A stretch of DNA of 41,811 nt, taken from assembly GCA_018970175.1 (NCBI GenBank), contig JAGWWV010000014.1:1-41811 (forward strand), in the 5' to 3' direction. The notes under the pieces were generated by a model. The model had not been told where the DNA came from. It did no database searches and saw only the letters and a list, made by a program, of their open reading frames with translations. Position numbers and translations under genes: made by a program. The DNA is from Acidobacteriota bacterium. GTDB taxonomy: Bacteria > Actinomycetota > Acidimicrobiia > Acidimicrobiales > Ilumatobacteraceae. This document shows positions 25,881-34,356 of this stretch, piece after piece (the first letter of the stretch is position 1; every line of letters begins with the position of its first letter).

Positions 25881-26747
25881 ATGGGGAACCGCTTCGATTC
25901 AGTGCAGGCTGTGCGCGATGGCCTGAAGAAAGTCAACTATCTCGCAGACGACGGAATCGCCAGTGTCGCGTTCCTCGCCGACCGCCTCGGGAAGCCGGTT
26001 CTCGTCGAAGGTCCCGCCGGCACGGGCAAGACACAGCTGGCAAAGAGCATTGCCGACCTCACCGGCGCCCGTTTGATTCGCCTCCAGTGCTACGAGGGTC
26101 TCGACGAGTCGAAAGCCCTCTACGAGTGGAACTACAAGAAGCAGCTGCTGCGCATCCAGGCCGACAAGAACAGCGACTCGTGGTCGGAAGTTCACGACGA
26201 CATCTTCAGCGAGGAATTCCTCCTCACGCGCCCGCTCCTCGAGGCCATCCGTGCCGACGACCCGGTGGTGTTGTTGATCGACGAAGTCGACCGTGTCGAA
26301 GTGGAAACCGAGGCGCTCCTCCTCGAAATCCTCTCCGAGTACCAGGTGTCGATTCCCGAGTTGGGAACCATCACTGCCAAGCAGATTCCGCTCGTGTTCC
26401 TCACGTCGAACAACACCCGCGAGTTGTCCGAGGCGTTGAAGCGTCGGTGTCTCTACCTTCACGTCGACTACCCCGACATGGACCGCGAGAAGGAAATCGT
26501 CCTCGCCAAGGTCGAGGGCATCACCGAGCACCTTGCCGACCAGATCGCCCGCATCGTGCGCAGCATCCGCCAGCTCGACCTGAAGAAGGCGCCGTCTGTC
26601 AGCGAGACCATCGACTGGGCGCGCACACTCATGTTGCTCGGAATCGAGCACATCGACGCCGAGCAGGCCAAGGAAACCCTCCACATCCTGCTGAAGTACC
26701 AGACCGACATCGCCAAGGCGGCGAAGGAACTGTCGTCCGACAAGTAA
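25881..26747 (+). CDS. MoxR-type AAA+ ATPase
   Basis: MoxR ATPases act as chaperones that help assemble or activate partner enzymes, usually with a VWA-domain protein encoded next door. The 288-residue product has Walker A GPAGTGKTQLAKS near residue 41, Walker B VVLLIDEVDRVEVET near 129 and the sensor VFLTSNNTRELSEALKRRC. The start is ATG 25881, preceded by a -10 box instead of a ribosome-binding site. The VWA gene follows after 13 bases, so the pair is most probably co-transcribed. The client cannot be deduced from these two genes alone. Confidence 0.93.
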   Translation: MGNRFDSVQAVRDGLKKVNYLADDGIASVAFLADRLGKPVLVEGPAGTGKTQLAKSIADLTGARLIRLQCYEGLDESKALYEWNYKKQLLRIQADKNSDSWSEVHDDIFSEEFLLTRPLLEAIRADDPVVLLIDEVDRVEVETEALLLEILSEYQVSIPELGTITAKQIPLVFLTSNNTRELSEALKRRCLYLHVDYPDMDREKEIVLAKVEGITEHLADQIARIVRSIRQLDLKKAPSVSETIDWARTLMLLGIEHIDAEQAKETLHILLKYQTDIAKAAKELSSDK

Positions 26748-26760
26748 CCGGAGCCCATTG

Positions 26761-28191
26761 ATGCTCGACTTGATGTCCGGCTTCGTCGCCGAACTGCGCA
26801 ACGCCGGTCTTCCGGTCAGTCTCACGGAGAATCTCGACGCCATGGAGGCGATCAAGCAGATTCCCCTCGAGGATCGCGAGGCCTTCAAGTGGGCGCTCGG
26901 CGCGACCTTGGTTAAGAACGCCGCCCACTGGCGCGCGTTTGAGACCGTTTTCGAGGTCTACTTCAGTTTGCGTGGTCCCGAATACGCGCTGAAAGACGAC
27001 GAAGACGCAGGCGACTTCTGGCGTGAGATGCAGGACCAGATGCGCCAGGGCGAGGGCAAGGGCGGCGCGGGGGCGATGGACTCCCTCACCCAGGAAGAAC
27101 TCATGAGCCTCCTCATGCGTGCGTTGATGGACGGCGACCAGGCCATGATGCGCGCGCTCGCCAAGCAGGCCGTGCAGCGCTTCGCCGGAATGGAGCCCGG
27201 TCGGCCGGTCGGCGGGACTTACTACCTCTACCGCACGCTGCGGAACCTCGATCTCGACAACATGATGAGCAAGATCGACCAGGCGAAGGCCGACGATGGT
27301 CAGATGCCCCAGACCGATCTCGAGCGCCGCCTCGAGAACGACGAGATGCACCACCGAATCGAGCAGTTCAAACAAGAAATCGAAGCAGAGATCCGGCGTC
27401 GCCTCGTCGCCGACCGCGGTGCGGAAGCGATGGCGAAGACCTTGCGCAAGCCATTGCCCGAGGATGTCGAGTTCATGCACGCCAGCCGCGACGAGATGCA
27501 GAACCTGAAGAAGGCGCTGTATCCGCTGACTCGCAAACTTGCAGCGCGCCTCGCCCGCAAACGCCGCCACGGCCGCAAGGGACCCCTCGACTTCCGCAAC
27601 ACCGTTCGTCACTCGCTGAACTACGGCGGAGTTCCCGCCGAGCCCAAGTTCAAGTACCCGCGTCCCGCCAAGCCCGAATTGATGGTCGTCGCAGACATCT
27701 CCGGCAGCGTCGCCGCATTCGCGCGGTTCACGCTGATGCTGGTCTATGCCATTCAGGGCCAGTTCTCGAAGGTCCGCTCGTTCGTCTTCATCGATGGTCT
27801 CGACGAAGTCACCGACTACTTCAAGGCGACCGAGGACATCACCGAAGCCATCCATCGCGTCAACACCGAAGCCGACGTTGTGTGGGTCGATGGCCACAGC
27901 GACTACGGCCATGCGTTCGAGGTGTTCTGGGAGCGGTACGGCAAGGACGTGGGCCCGAAGACCACCGTGCTCCTGTTGGGTGATGCCCGCAACAACTACC
28001 ATGCCGCGCAGAGTTGGGTCGTGCGTGAGATGAAGCATCGCGCACGGCACGTGTACTGGCTGAACCCCGAACCACGGTCGTACTGGAACACAGGTGACTC
28101 GATCGTCGGTGAGTACGGTTCGCACACCGACGGCGTCTACGAATGCCGTAACCTGCGCCAGCTCGAGGCCTTCGTGGAGAAGCTCGCGTGA
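26761..28191 (+). CDS. VWA-domain (CoxE-like) protein, partner of the MoxR ATPase
   Basis: The 476-residue product has an N-terminal helical region (residues 1-280), rich in charged residues, and a C-terminal von Willebrand A domain. The metal-ion-dependent adhesion site reads Asp312-Ile-Ser-Gly-Ser316 (VADISGSVAAFARF), with a later LLGDARNN. This is the CoxE type of protein known to work with MoxR ATPases, for example in maturation of CO dehydrogenase. ATG 26761 has GGAG 8 bases upstream; a TTG three bases earlier is less likely. The stop overlaps the following phosphatase start by 4 bp. No molybdenum-hydroxylase genes are in the window. Confidence 0.9.
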   Translation: MLDLMSGFVAELRNAGLPVSLTENLDAMEAIKQIPLEDREAFKWALGATLVKNAAHWRAFETVFEVYFSLRGPEYALKDDEDAGDFWREMQDQMRQGEGKGGAGAMDSLTQEELMSLLMRALMDGDQAMMRALAKQAVQRFAGMEPGRPVGGTYYLYRTLRNLDLDNMMSKIDQAKADDGQMPQTDLERRLENDEMHHRIEQFKQEIEAEIRRRLVADRGAEAMAKTLRKPLPEDVEFMHASRDEMQNLKKALYPLTRKLAARLARKRRHGRKGPLDFRNTVRHSLNYGGVPAEPKFKYPRPAKPELMVVADISGSVAAFARFTLMLVYAIQGQFSKVRSFVFIDGLDEVTDYFKATEDITEAIHRVNTEADVVWVDGHSDYGHAFEVFWERYGKDVGPKTTVLLLGDARNNYHAAQSWVVREMKHRARHVYWLNPEPRSYWNTGDSIVGEYGSHTDGVYECRNLRQLEAFVEKLA

Positions 28192-28835
28192 CGGGGACCC
28201 GCATCATCCTGGTGCGCCACGGTGAATCCCAGGTGGCGGTCGACAAGATGATCGGCGGTCCGCGCAAGTGCAGTGGTCTGTCCGAACTTGGTCGCAAGCA
28301 GGCAGAGGCGCTGAACGCGAGGTGGCTGTCGGAACGCCTCGACGCGCCGACGGCATTCGTGGCCAGCAACTACAAGCGGGCCATCGAGACGGCCAATCTG
28401 ATTGCGCCGTCGCTCGGTCACCCCGACCTCGTCATCGATGCCGACTGGGGCGAGCACGACCCGGGCGAGGTGTGCGACGGTATGACCTACGCCGAGTTCG
28501 TCGACAAGTTCGGCCACCGCGACTGGTCGATCGACCCGTACGACGAGACCTACCCGGGTGGGGAAACCGTTGCGGCCTTTCAGTTCCGTGTCGGGGGTGC
28601 GCTGCGTCGCACCGTCGACACATGGTCGGGAGGAACCATCGTGGTTGCCTGCCACGCCGGAGTCATCGACACCGTCCTGCGCCATGCCCTGCGCAGTGCT
28701 CCCGTGGGCGAATTCGAGGTTCACACGCTGAACACCTCGATCACCGAGGTGGTACACGTGAAGCCCGGTCGCTGGCAGATCGTGCGCTACAACGACGCTG
28801 CACACCTGGCGGGCTTGCCAAAGAACACCAACTAG
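28188..28835 (+). CDS. Histidine phosphatase family protein (phosphoglycerate-mutase-like)
   Basis: The family removes phosphate from small molecules or proteins through a phosphohistidine. The 215-residue product has the catalytic Arg10-His11-Gly12 motif in LVRHGES and the second histidine His156 in VVACHAGVID. GTG 28188 overlaps the VWA gene stop (GTGA), so it belongs to the MoxR-VWA unit. The substrate is unknown; fructose-bisphosphatase-, cobalamin- and mutase-type activities are all possible in this family. Confidence 0.92.
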   Translation: MTGTRIILVRHGESQVAVDKMIGGPRKCSGLSELGRKQAEALNARWLSERLDAPTAFVASNYKRAIETANLIAPSLGHPDLVIDADWGEHDPGEVCDGMTYAEFVDKFGHRDWSIDPYDETYPGGETVAAFQFRVGGALRRTVDTWSGGTIVVACHAGVIDTVLRHALRSAPVGEFEVHTLNTSITEVVHVKPGRWQIVRYNDAAHLAGLPKNTN

Positions 28836-28869
28836 CGGAGAATCTTCCCATACCGACCAGGGGGAGAAG

Positions 28870-29706
28870 ATGGGTCAGTCGAACGACCGATTGAAGGACA
28901 AGATTGCGGTCGTAATCGGCGGCCACAGCGGGTTCGGCGAGGCGATCGTCAAACGGTTCGCCGCGGAGGGTGCCCGAATCGCGATCGCCGCGCGACGTGT
29001 CGACCAGGTGCAAGCCGCAGCTGGTGCGGTCGGTGGCAAGGGTTACAAGTGCGACATCACGATCGACGACGATGTCACGTCACTCGTTGCGAACGTAGAG
29101 GCAGATTTCGGTCGCATCGACATCGCTGTCAATTGTGCCGGCTACGAACAGAGCACACCTATTGCGGAGTTGACACCCGAGAAGCTGACTGCGATGCAGG
29201 CGGTGCAGTTCACGGGGGCCATCTACTGCATGCGTCATTTCGGCAACTCGATGGCGGCCAGCGGAGGCGGATCGTTTCTCTCCATCTCGTCGCAGACGGC
29301 ACACAGCCCGGCCATCGGTCTTGCTGCCTACGGAAGTTCGAAGGCGGGTATCGAGTACGCCACGAAGATTGCGGCCGTCGAATACGGTCCGCGCAACGTC
29401 CGCTTCAACTGCGTCGCCTCGGGCCTCATCGAAACCCCGATGACGGCCCGGATTTTCAAGGTCGGGGCCGCCATTCAGGCGTTGCAGGAACTCACGCCGC
29501 TGCGACGCATGGGCTCGTCCGACGACATTGCGAAGGCGGCGTTCTATTTTTGCAGCGACGAAGGCGCATTCGTCACCGGCCAGACTCTGTGCGTCGATGG
29601 TGGTGCGACGCTGCACGGCCTGCCTACGCCGTTCCACTACGCCGACGCGGCTCGTCGCCACGCCGAAACAGCGGCCAACAACGAGGGATCGGATTCGCGG
29701 TCCTGA
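28870..29706 (+). CDS. Short-chain dehydrogenase/reductase (SDR)
   Basis: The 278-residue product is an NAD(P)-dependent oxidoreductase of the classical SDR type. The nucleotide-binding loop is GGHSGFGEAI (the usual TGxxxGxG has Ile-Gly-Gly instead of Thr-Gly), NCAGYEQ follows, and the catalytic set is Ser141, Tyr154 and Lys158 (YGSSK). The C-terminus keeps the family CVDGGATL. ATG 28870 has GGGGGAG 3 bases upstream; a possible promoter, TTGCCA (28815) and GAGAAT (28838) with 17 bp spacing, precedes it. It overlaps the next flavoprotein gene by 4 bp, which suggests the two act on the same pathway. Confidence 0.92.
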   Translation: MGQSNDRLKDKIAVVIGGHSGFGEAIVKRFAAEGARIAIAARRVDQVQAAAGAVGGKGYKCDITIDDDVTSLVANVEADFGRIDIAVNCAGYEQSTPIAELTPEKLTAMQAVQFTGAIYCMRHFGNSMAASGGGSFLSISSQTAHSPAIGLAAYGSSKAGIEYATKIAAVEYGPRNVRFNCVASGLIETPMTARIFKVGAAIQALQELTPLRRMGSSDDIAKAAFYFCSDEGAFVTGQTLCVDGGATLHGLPTPFHYADAARRHAETAANNEGSDSRS

Positions 29707-31082
29707 TTCGTCGCATCGCGGTCGTTGGCGCCGGCGCCGGGGGATGCGTCGCAGCGGCGCGTCTCTTCGATGCGGGCTACGAGGTTCATCTCTTCGAGGC
29801 GGCCGAATCCTCCGCGACGAACGACTCGAGTCGTCTCGGCGAAGGATTGTCGAGACCCGATCTTCTCGATCCGAACGTCTTTGCCTCCACGTACACGGGT
29901 GGATTCCGTTATCCCTACGTGCGGGGTCGCGCCCTTGGTGGCACGACCGCCATCAACGCGCTGGTTCAGATGTGGGGACACCGCGACGACTGGAATTCGT
30001 GGTCCGCGACACACGGTTTGACGGGGTGGAACTGGCGGTCGGTGAGCGCCGAGATCGAACGCCTCGGCTTGCCTTCTCATGTTCCGGTCGCCTCCGAAAT
30101 CGGTCCGGTGACGTCGGCGGTTCTCGCCGCGGCTCGTGAACTCGGAGCCAGCGAATGTCGCCATCAGGCCGAAACCCTCGACGGAGCCGGCGCCGTCGCG
30201 TTGTCCCTCGTCGGTGGTCGTCGGGCCGATGCCTTCGGATTGTTTGTGACACCACGGGTTCTCGAGGACTCGGGGCGAATGATCGTGCACGCCGGCGCCG
30301 CGGTCGCAGAGATCGTGATCGAAGCTGATCGAGCCACGGGCGTCGTCGTGGGTGCCGACGCGTTCACGGTCGATGGCGTCGTGCTGGCGGCGGGAACTGT
30401 GTGGAGTCCGATCCTGCTGCGGCGCAGCGGAATCTCGCGAGCGGGTATCGGTCGCAATCTGAAGGATCACCCGGCGATTTCGCTGTGGCTTGGTTTGCGC
30501 GACGGGTTTGCATTCACGGCTTCGAACCTCGAGGTCGCCGGCCTCGTCGTGGCGTCATCCACCGATGACGCCGACATCAACCTGTTGCCCGTCGACCCGA
30601 ACCAGTTGGTCGTTGCCGTTACCAAGGTGTCGTCCGTTGGCCACGTCACCGAGGTCGACGGCACCGCCGAAGTCGTGCTGGGAACCCTGGAAACACATGA
30701 CGACGCGACACGTATGCTCGCGGCCTTGCGTCTGGCCGCCGACGTGTGTGCGAGTCGTGAGTTCACGAACGTCGTCGAGACGGTGTCGATCGACGCAAAG
30801 GGAACTCCACTCTCGACACTACTCGCACACGACGACGAGACCATCATCTCCTACGTGCGTCGACTGCCTGGTGCGTACTCGCACGCCGTCGGCACGTGTC
30901 GGATGGGCCTCGACAGCGACGCCGAAGCCGTTGTCGATGCGACCGGGGCGGTGTTCGGTGTCGACGGGCTTTGGGTGGCGGATGCTTCTGTCTTTCCCGA
31001 CATCCCACGTGCGGCCACCCAGGTTCCCGTGATGGCCGTTGCCGGACGCATCGCGCACGGGATCGCGGAACGCCTGCGTTGA
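29703..31082 (+). CDS. GMC-type FAD-dependent oxidoreductase, probable CTG start
   Basis: The 459-residue product has the FAD-binding fold IAVVGAGAGGCVAAARL near its N-terminus, the GMC signature YVRGRALGGTTAINAL, VVLAAGTVWSP in the middle, and a C-terminal domain with catalytic His394 in YSHAVGTCRMG, then GLWVADASVFPDIPRA. Typical substrates are alcohols, sugars or choline. No ATG, GTG or TTG lies near the family start; the only codon matching the operon's NTGA overlap is CTG 29703, with ATT 29706 next. A GTG about 38 codons upstream inside the SDR gene is an alternative. The C-terminal motif recalls mycofactocin-linked GMC enzymes, but no mycofactocin genes are here. Confidence 0.87.
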   Translation: MIRRIAVVGAGAGGCVAAARLFDAGYEVHLFEAAESSATNDSSRLGEGLSRPDLLDPNVFASTYTGGFRYPYVRGRALGGTTAINALVQMWGHRDDWNSWSATHGLTGWNWRSVSAEIERLGLPSHVPVASEIGPVTSAVLAAARELGASECRHQAETLDGAGAVALSLVGGRRADAFGLFVTPRVLEDSGRMIVHAGAAVAEIVIEADRATGVVVGADAFTVDGVVLAAGTVWSPILLRRSGISRAGIGRNLKDHPAISLWLGLRDGFAFTASNLEVAGLVVASSTDDADINLLPVDPNQLVVAVTKVSSVGHVTEVDGTAEVVLGTLETHDDATRMLAALRLAADVCASREFTNVVETVSIDAKGTPLSTLLAHDDETIISYVRRLPGAYSHAVGTCRMGLDSDAEAVVDATGAVFGVDGLWVADASVFPDIPRAATQVPVMAVAGRIAHGIAERLR

Positions 31083-31090
31083 GTCCGTGT

Positions 31091-31096
31091 CAAAAT
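31091..31096 (+). promoter_or_regulatory. -10 box of the metallo-hydrolase gene (leaderless)
   Basis: CAAAAT ends 7 bases before the ATG at 31104, with no ribosome-binding site between them. Confidence 0.4.
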
Positions 31097-31103
31097 TGTC
31101 GGC

Positions 31104-32072
31104 ATGGCCTCGTCGCGGATTCCGTTCTCGCTCGGTTTGCACGAAATATCCGACGGCTGCCACGCCTATCTGCAGCCTGACGGTGGATGGGGTTACAGCA
31201 ACGCGGGATTGATCGTCGGTGATGGTGCGTCGCTGCTGGTCGACACGCTTTTCGACCTCGACCTGACCGCTGCGATGTTGACCGCGATGGCCGACACGAC
31301 CGTCACTGCTCCCATCGGCACGGTGGTGAACACCCACGCGAATGGCGACCACTGCTACGGAAACCAACTGGTCGCCGATCGCGAAATCATCGCCTCGCGG
31401 GCCGCCGCCGCCGAAATGGCTCACGTTCCGCCGTCGATGATGGCGCAGTTGAACGCCGCTCCCGGCGACGTCGGCGAACTGTTTCGGTCGTTCTTCGGCG
31501 ATTTCCGATTCGACGGAATCGAGCCGACTCCACCGACGCGGACCTTCGAAGGCCGGCTCGAGATCGAAGTCGGCGGACGGGCGGTCGAGCTCATCGAGGT
31601 CGGTCCGGCGCACACCGATGGCGACACGATCGTCGTCGTACCCGACGCGCGAACGGTCTACACGGGCGACATCCTCTTCATCGGCGGGGCACCGATCGTC
31701 TGGGCGGGTCCGCTCGAGAACTGGATTGCGGCGTGCGACTTGATGTTGGGCATGGACGTGGAAGTCGTGGTGCCCGGGCATGGTCCCGTCACCGACAAGG
31801 CGGGCGTCGTCGAGGTGCGCGACTATCTGACGACGGTGTTGGTTTCCGCGCGGGAATGTCACGCAGGTGGTGTCGACGCTTTCGACGCAGCCTGGCAGAT
31901 CGTGCGCGCGATGCAGGGAACCGATGCCACACGCGACCTGCGTGAGTTCGGTCGTATTGCGGTCAACGTCGACACCGTCTACCGCAGCGTCGACCCGGGC
32001 TACGCGACGCCGAATGTCATCGAGCAGTTCAGGCGGATGGCCGAGATCGAAGCGCGCGCCGCACGAGAATGA
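31104..32072 (+). CDS. Metallo-beta-lactamase-fold hydrolase
   Basis: The 322-residue product has the full metal-ligand set of the fold: His78-x-Asn-Gly-Asp82-His83 in NTHANGDHCYGN, His170 in GPAHTDGD, Asp189 in YTGDILF and His226 in VPGHGPV. The HxNGDH form (Asn-Gly before Asp) is used by a subgroup of hydrolases active on thioesters, lactones or small metabolites, so the substrate is open. The first 30 residues (GCHAYLQPDGGWGYSNAGLIV) are standard for this group, shown here as one short beta-hairpin region. Its last 44 bases overlap the convergent SURF1 gene. Confidence 0.9.
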   Translation: MASSRIPFSLGLHEISDGCHAYLQPDGGWGYSNAGLIVGDGASLLVDTLFDLDLTAAMLTAMADTTVTAPIGTVVNTHANGDHCYGNQLVADREIIASRAAAAEMAHVPPSMMAQLNAAPGDVGELFRSFFGDFRFDGIEPTPPTRTFEGRLEIEVGGRAVELIEVGPAHTDGDTIVVVPDARTVYTGDILFIGGAPIVWAGPLENWIAACDLMLGMDVEVVVPGHGPVTDKAGVVEVRDYLTTVLVSARECHAGGVDAFDAAWQIVRAMQGTDATRDLREFGRIAVNVDTVYRSVDPGYATPNVIEQFRRMAEIEARAARE

Positions 32073-32775
32073 ACCAGGCAACGACGGCGCAGATTGCAAA
32101 GATGATCCACTGGATGGCGTAGGAAAGATGCGGGCCTTCGCTGAGGTCGGGGTTGGCCACGCGAGCGGGCAGGTTTCCCGTCACCGATGGTGACTCGAGA
32201 AAGTCGACGTAGAAGGGCAAGACCGTCTGGTCGGGCGACGTCGCCACCTGGTCGGCGAGCCGGTCGACGTTGACGCGTTGTATCTCGCGCAGAACGCCGG
32301 TTGACGGGTCGGTGAGTCCGCCGAGGCGTCGCTCCTGCGACTTGCGCACGCGACCGAGAAACTCGACCTCGCCGGATGGTGGCGCCGGAATCTCGGCCGT
32401 CAACGGAACAAAGCCTCGATCGACCAACACGACGTAGCTCTTGCCATCGACGGTGAAGTCGAACGGGGTGAGTGCGTCGACTCCGGCCATGTTGTCCTGG
32501 CTGCGATTGAGAACGATGACCTCGTCTTCTGCGCGAAACATCCCTGTTGCGACGACGGGCCGCCATTCGCCGTCTTCGGGGCTGGTGGACAACAGGTCCG
32601 CGATCGGAACCGGCTGCATCGAAGCCCGGTCACGGACCGATGCGTTGAAGTCCTTGCGTTCGTTCAGGCGATTGAACTGCCACATCGACAGATTGGCCAT
32701 GACGACCACGAGAACCACGGCGAGGAGATGCAGTGCAACCATCCGAGGGCGCAGGAGTAGGGGGAGCCGGCTCAT
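32029..32775 (-). CDS. SURF1 family protein (cytochrome c oxidase assembly)
   Basis: SURF1 proteins help insert haem into cytochrome c oxidase at the membrane. The 248-residue product has two terminal membrane segments (HLLAVVLVVVMANLSMWQF near residues 13-31 and IQWIIFAICAVVAWFILV near the C-terminus) enclosing an extracytoplasmic domain with the family's WRPVVATGMF and VLVDRGFVP motifs. ATG 32775 is chosen over longer in-frame starts because the membrane helix then follows closely. It runs divergently from the kinase gene and converges with the hydrolase gene. It implies an aerobic respiratory chain; no oxidase subunits are in the window. Confidence 0.92.
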   Translation of the reverse strand: MSRLPLLLRPRMVALHLLAVVLVVVMANLSMWQFNRLNERKDFNASVRDRASMQPVPIADLLSTSPEDGEWRPVVATGMFRAEDEVIVLNRSQDNMAGVDALTPFDFTVDGKSYVVLVDRGFVPLTAEIPAPPSGEVEFLGRVRKSQERRLGGLTDPSTGVLREIQRVNVDRLADQVATSPDQTVLPFYVDFLESPSVTGNLPARVANPDLSEGPHLSYAIQWIIFAICAVVAWFILVRRALRSRPSA

Positions 32776-32789
32776 CGTTACCGAGCCCG

Positions 32790-32799
32790 ACGCTAGTTT
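32790..32799. promoter_or_regulatory. Overlapping divergent -10 boxes (SURF1 / kinase)
   Basis: On the plus strand TAGTTT (32794-32799) ends 6 bases before GTG 32806. On the minus strand TAGCGT (32795-32790) lies 14 bases before the SURF1 ATG. The two hexamers share the TA at 32794-32795, so polymerase could serve only one direction at a time. Confidence 0.4.
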
Positions 32800-32805
32800 G
32801 TGGCG

Positions 32806-33843
32806 GTGCGGGACCTCTCGTCGTTGACGCCGGCCTTTTGGGAATCGGTCTTTGGTCGGGGCGTGTCGGCGGGCGAACCCCAACGCATCGGCGAAGGAAT
32901 GGTCGGAGCCAACTACAGGGTGCCGCTCACGTCCTCGAGCAGTGACGTGCCGTCATCTGTCGTCGTCAAGCTTCCGTCCCCGGGAGAGGCGAGTCGGGCG
33001 GCAGGGGTCGCCCACCGAACCTACGAACGCGAGGCGAAGTTCTACATGCATCTCGCCGCAACCGTCGACGTGCGTCGGCCGCACTGTCACTTCGTCGACT
33101 TCAACGACGACACACACGACTTCGTTCTCGTTCTCGAGGACCTTGGCCCGGCCATTCCCGGAAACCAGATTTCCGGTTGTTCCGAGACCGAAGCTCACCG
33201 CGCGGTTGTCGAGCTTGCGGCGCTGCACGGTCCCCGGTGGGATGATCCGACCCTGTACGAGGTCGACTGGCTGCAGCGTCGCACCGCGCGAGCCGATGGA
33301 GAGATGCTGCAGGCTGCGTTCCAGCATTTGCTGGTGCCGTTCCTCGCCACTTACGAGACGTACATGACCGGTGCGCAGGTGGGTCTTGCGCGGTCGTTCG
33401 GGGCCCACGTGGCCGACTGGATCGACGGACGGGGTTCGGTTCTCACGCTCGGCCACGGCGACTATCGCCTCGACAACCTGATGTTCGGTACGCCCGAGGG
33501 TGGGCCGGACATCGCAGTTGTCGACTGGCAGACACCCAACCATGGTCCCGGCATCGTCGACGTCTCGTACTTCCTCGGTGCGGCCGTCACGCCCGAGGTA
33601 CGTAGATCGATCGAGCGCGGTCTGGTCGACGACTACATCGGCGCGCTGGGCCGCTACGGCATCGAGTGTGACCGCGCACGTACGTGGCGCGACTACGCGC
33701 ATGCCAGTTTTGCCGGTTTGGTGATGGCGGTGGTGGCGTCGATGGTGGTGACGCCAACTGAACGCGGAGAAGCAATGTTCGCCGCCATGGCGACACGTGC
33801 CGCACAACACGCGCTCGACCTCGGCGCAATCGACCTGTTGTGA
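32806..33843 (+). CDS. Aminoglycoside-phosphotransferase-like small-molecule kinase
   Basis: The 345-residue product has the protein-kinase-like fold of the APH/choline kinase group: catalytic loop His217-Gly-Asp219-Tyr-Arg-Leu-Asp-Asn224 and metal-binding Asp240 in VVDWQTP. Upstream, VVVKLP carries the nucleotide-binding lysine and FVLVLEDLG the hinge. GTG 32806 is preferred because the -10 box places the transcript start there; GTG 32800 would add two residues. Housekeeping kinases of this type act on acyl-CoA precursors, sugars or lipids; resistance is not implied. The DUF4262 gene follows after 12 bases. Confidence 0.88.
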   Translation: MRDLSSLTPAFWESVFGRGVSAGEPQRIGEGMVGANYRVPLTSSSSDVPSSVVVKLPSPGEASRAAGVAHRTYEREAKFYMHLAATVDVRRPHCHFVDFNDDTHDFVLVLEDLGPAIPGNQISGCSETEAHRAVVELAALHGPRWDDPTLYEVDWLQRRTARADGEMLQAAFQHLLVPFLATYETYMTGAQVGLARSFGAHVADWIDGRGSVLTLGHGDYRLDNLMFGTPEGGPDIAVVDWQTPNHGPGIVDVSYFLGAAVTPEVRRSIERGLVDDYIGALGRYGIECDRARTWRDYAHASFAGLVMAVVASMVVTPTERGEAMFAAMATRAAQHALDLGAIDLL

Positions 33844-33855
33844 AAGATTGACTTC

Positions 33856-34344
33856 ATGAGCGCGGAACTACCCGACTTCCACATTCCTCACGCCGAAAAG
33901 ATCACGTGGATGGTCGAAACGAATGGTTGGGCGATCGAGTCGGTGCCGCCCGGCGGTATGACGACGAGCGACGGCGTTCCGCTTCCCACGTATTCGTACA
34001 CCGTGAACTTTCCCGCCCGTTTCAACATGCCCGAAGTCGTGATTCTCGGACTCACGCCCGTCGCATGCCGTGGGCTGTTCGACCTGCTGGCCGACGTGTG
34101 CGGGTCGGGTCAGTCGATCGAGATCGGTGCCGAAGTCGTTGGTCTCTTCGACGGCGAGCAGCGGGCCCGATTCGATGCGGTGGACACCACGACGTGGGGT
34201 GGGCTCTTCGGTAGTGCGGCGATGTGGCACAAGCGGTCGTCTTTCGACGTTGTGCAGTTGTTGTGGCCCGACCGCAACGGCTTTCTCCCCGGTGAAGTCG
34301 GGTTCGATCAGCGGCTCCGGTTCGCTCAGCCGTTGCTCGGCTGA
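33856..34344 (+). CDS. DUF4262 domain protein
   Basis: The 162-residue product is a cytoplasmic protein without membrane segments. It matches my recall of the DUF4262 pattern: an early YSYTVNF, then MPEVVILGLTPVACRGLFDLL, and later residues around VVQLLWPDRNGFLPGE. Function is not known. AAGATT lies 6 bases before ATG 33856 and overlaps the preceding stop codon, so it may be read from its own leaderless mRNA or together with the kinase gene. Confidence 0.75.
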   Translation: MSAELPDFHIPHAEKITWMVETNGWAIESVPPGGMTTSDGVPLPTYSYTVNFPARFNMPEVVILGLTPVACRGLFDLLADVCGSGQSIEIGAEVVGLFDGEQRARFDAVDTTTWGGLFGSAAMWHKRSSFDVVQLLWPDRNGFLPGEVGFDQRLRFAQPLLG

Positions 34345-34356
34345 CCGGGTTGGTCG

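Noticed and set aside
28870-31082. Mycofactocin-dependent dehydrogenase system
   Set aside because: The GMC C-terminus is reminiscent, but no mycofactocin precursor or maturation genes are present.
32806-33843. Antibiotic resistance gene
   Set aside because: The APH fold is shared by many housekeeping kinases and the context is chromosomal, without mobile elements.
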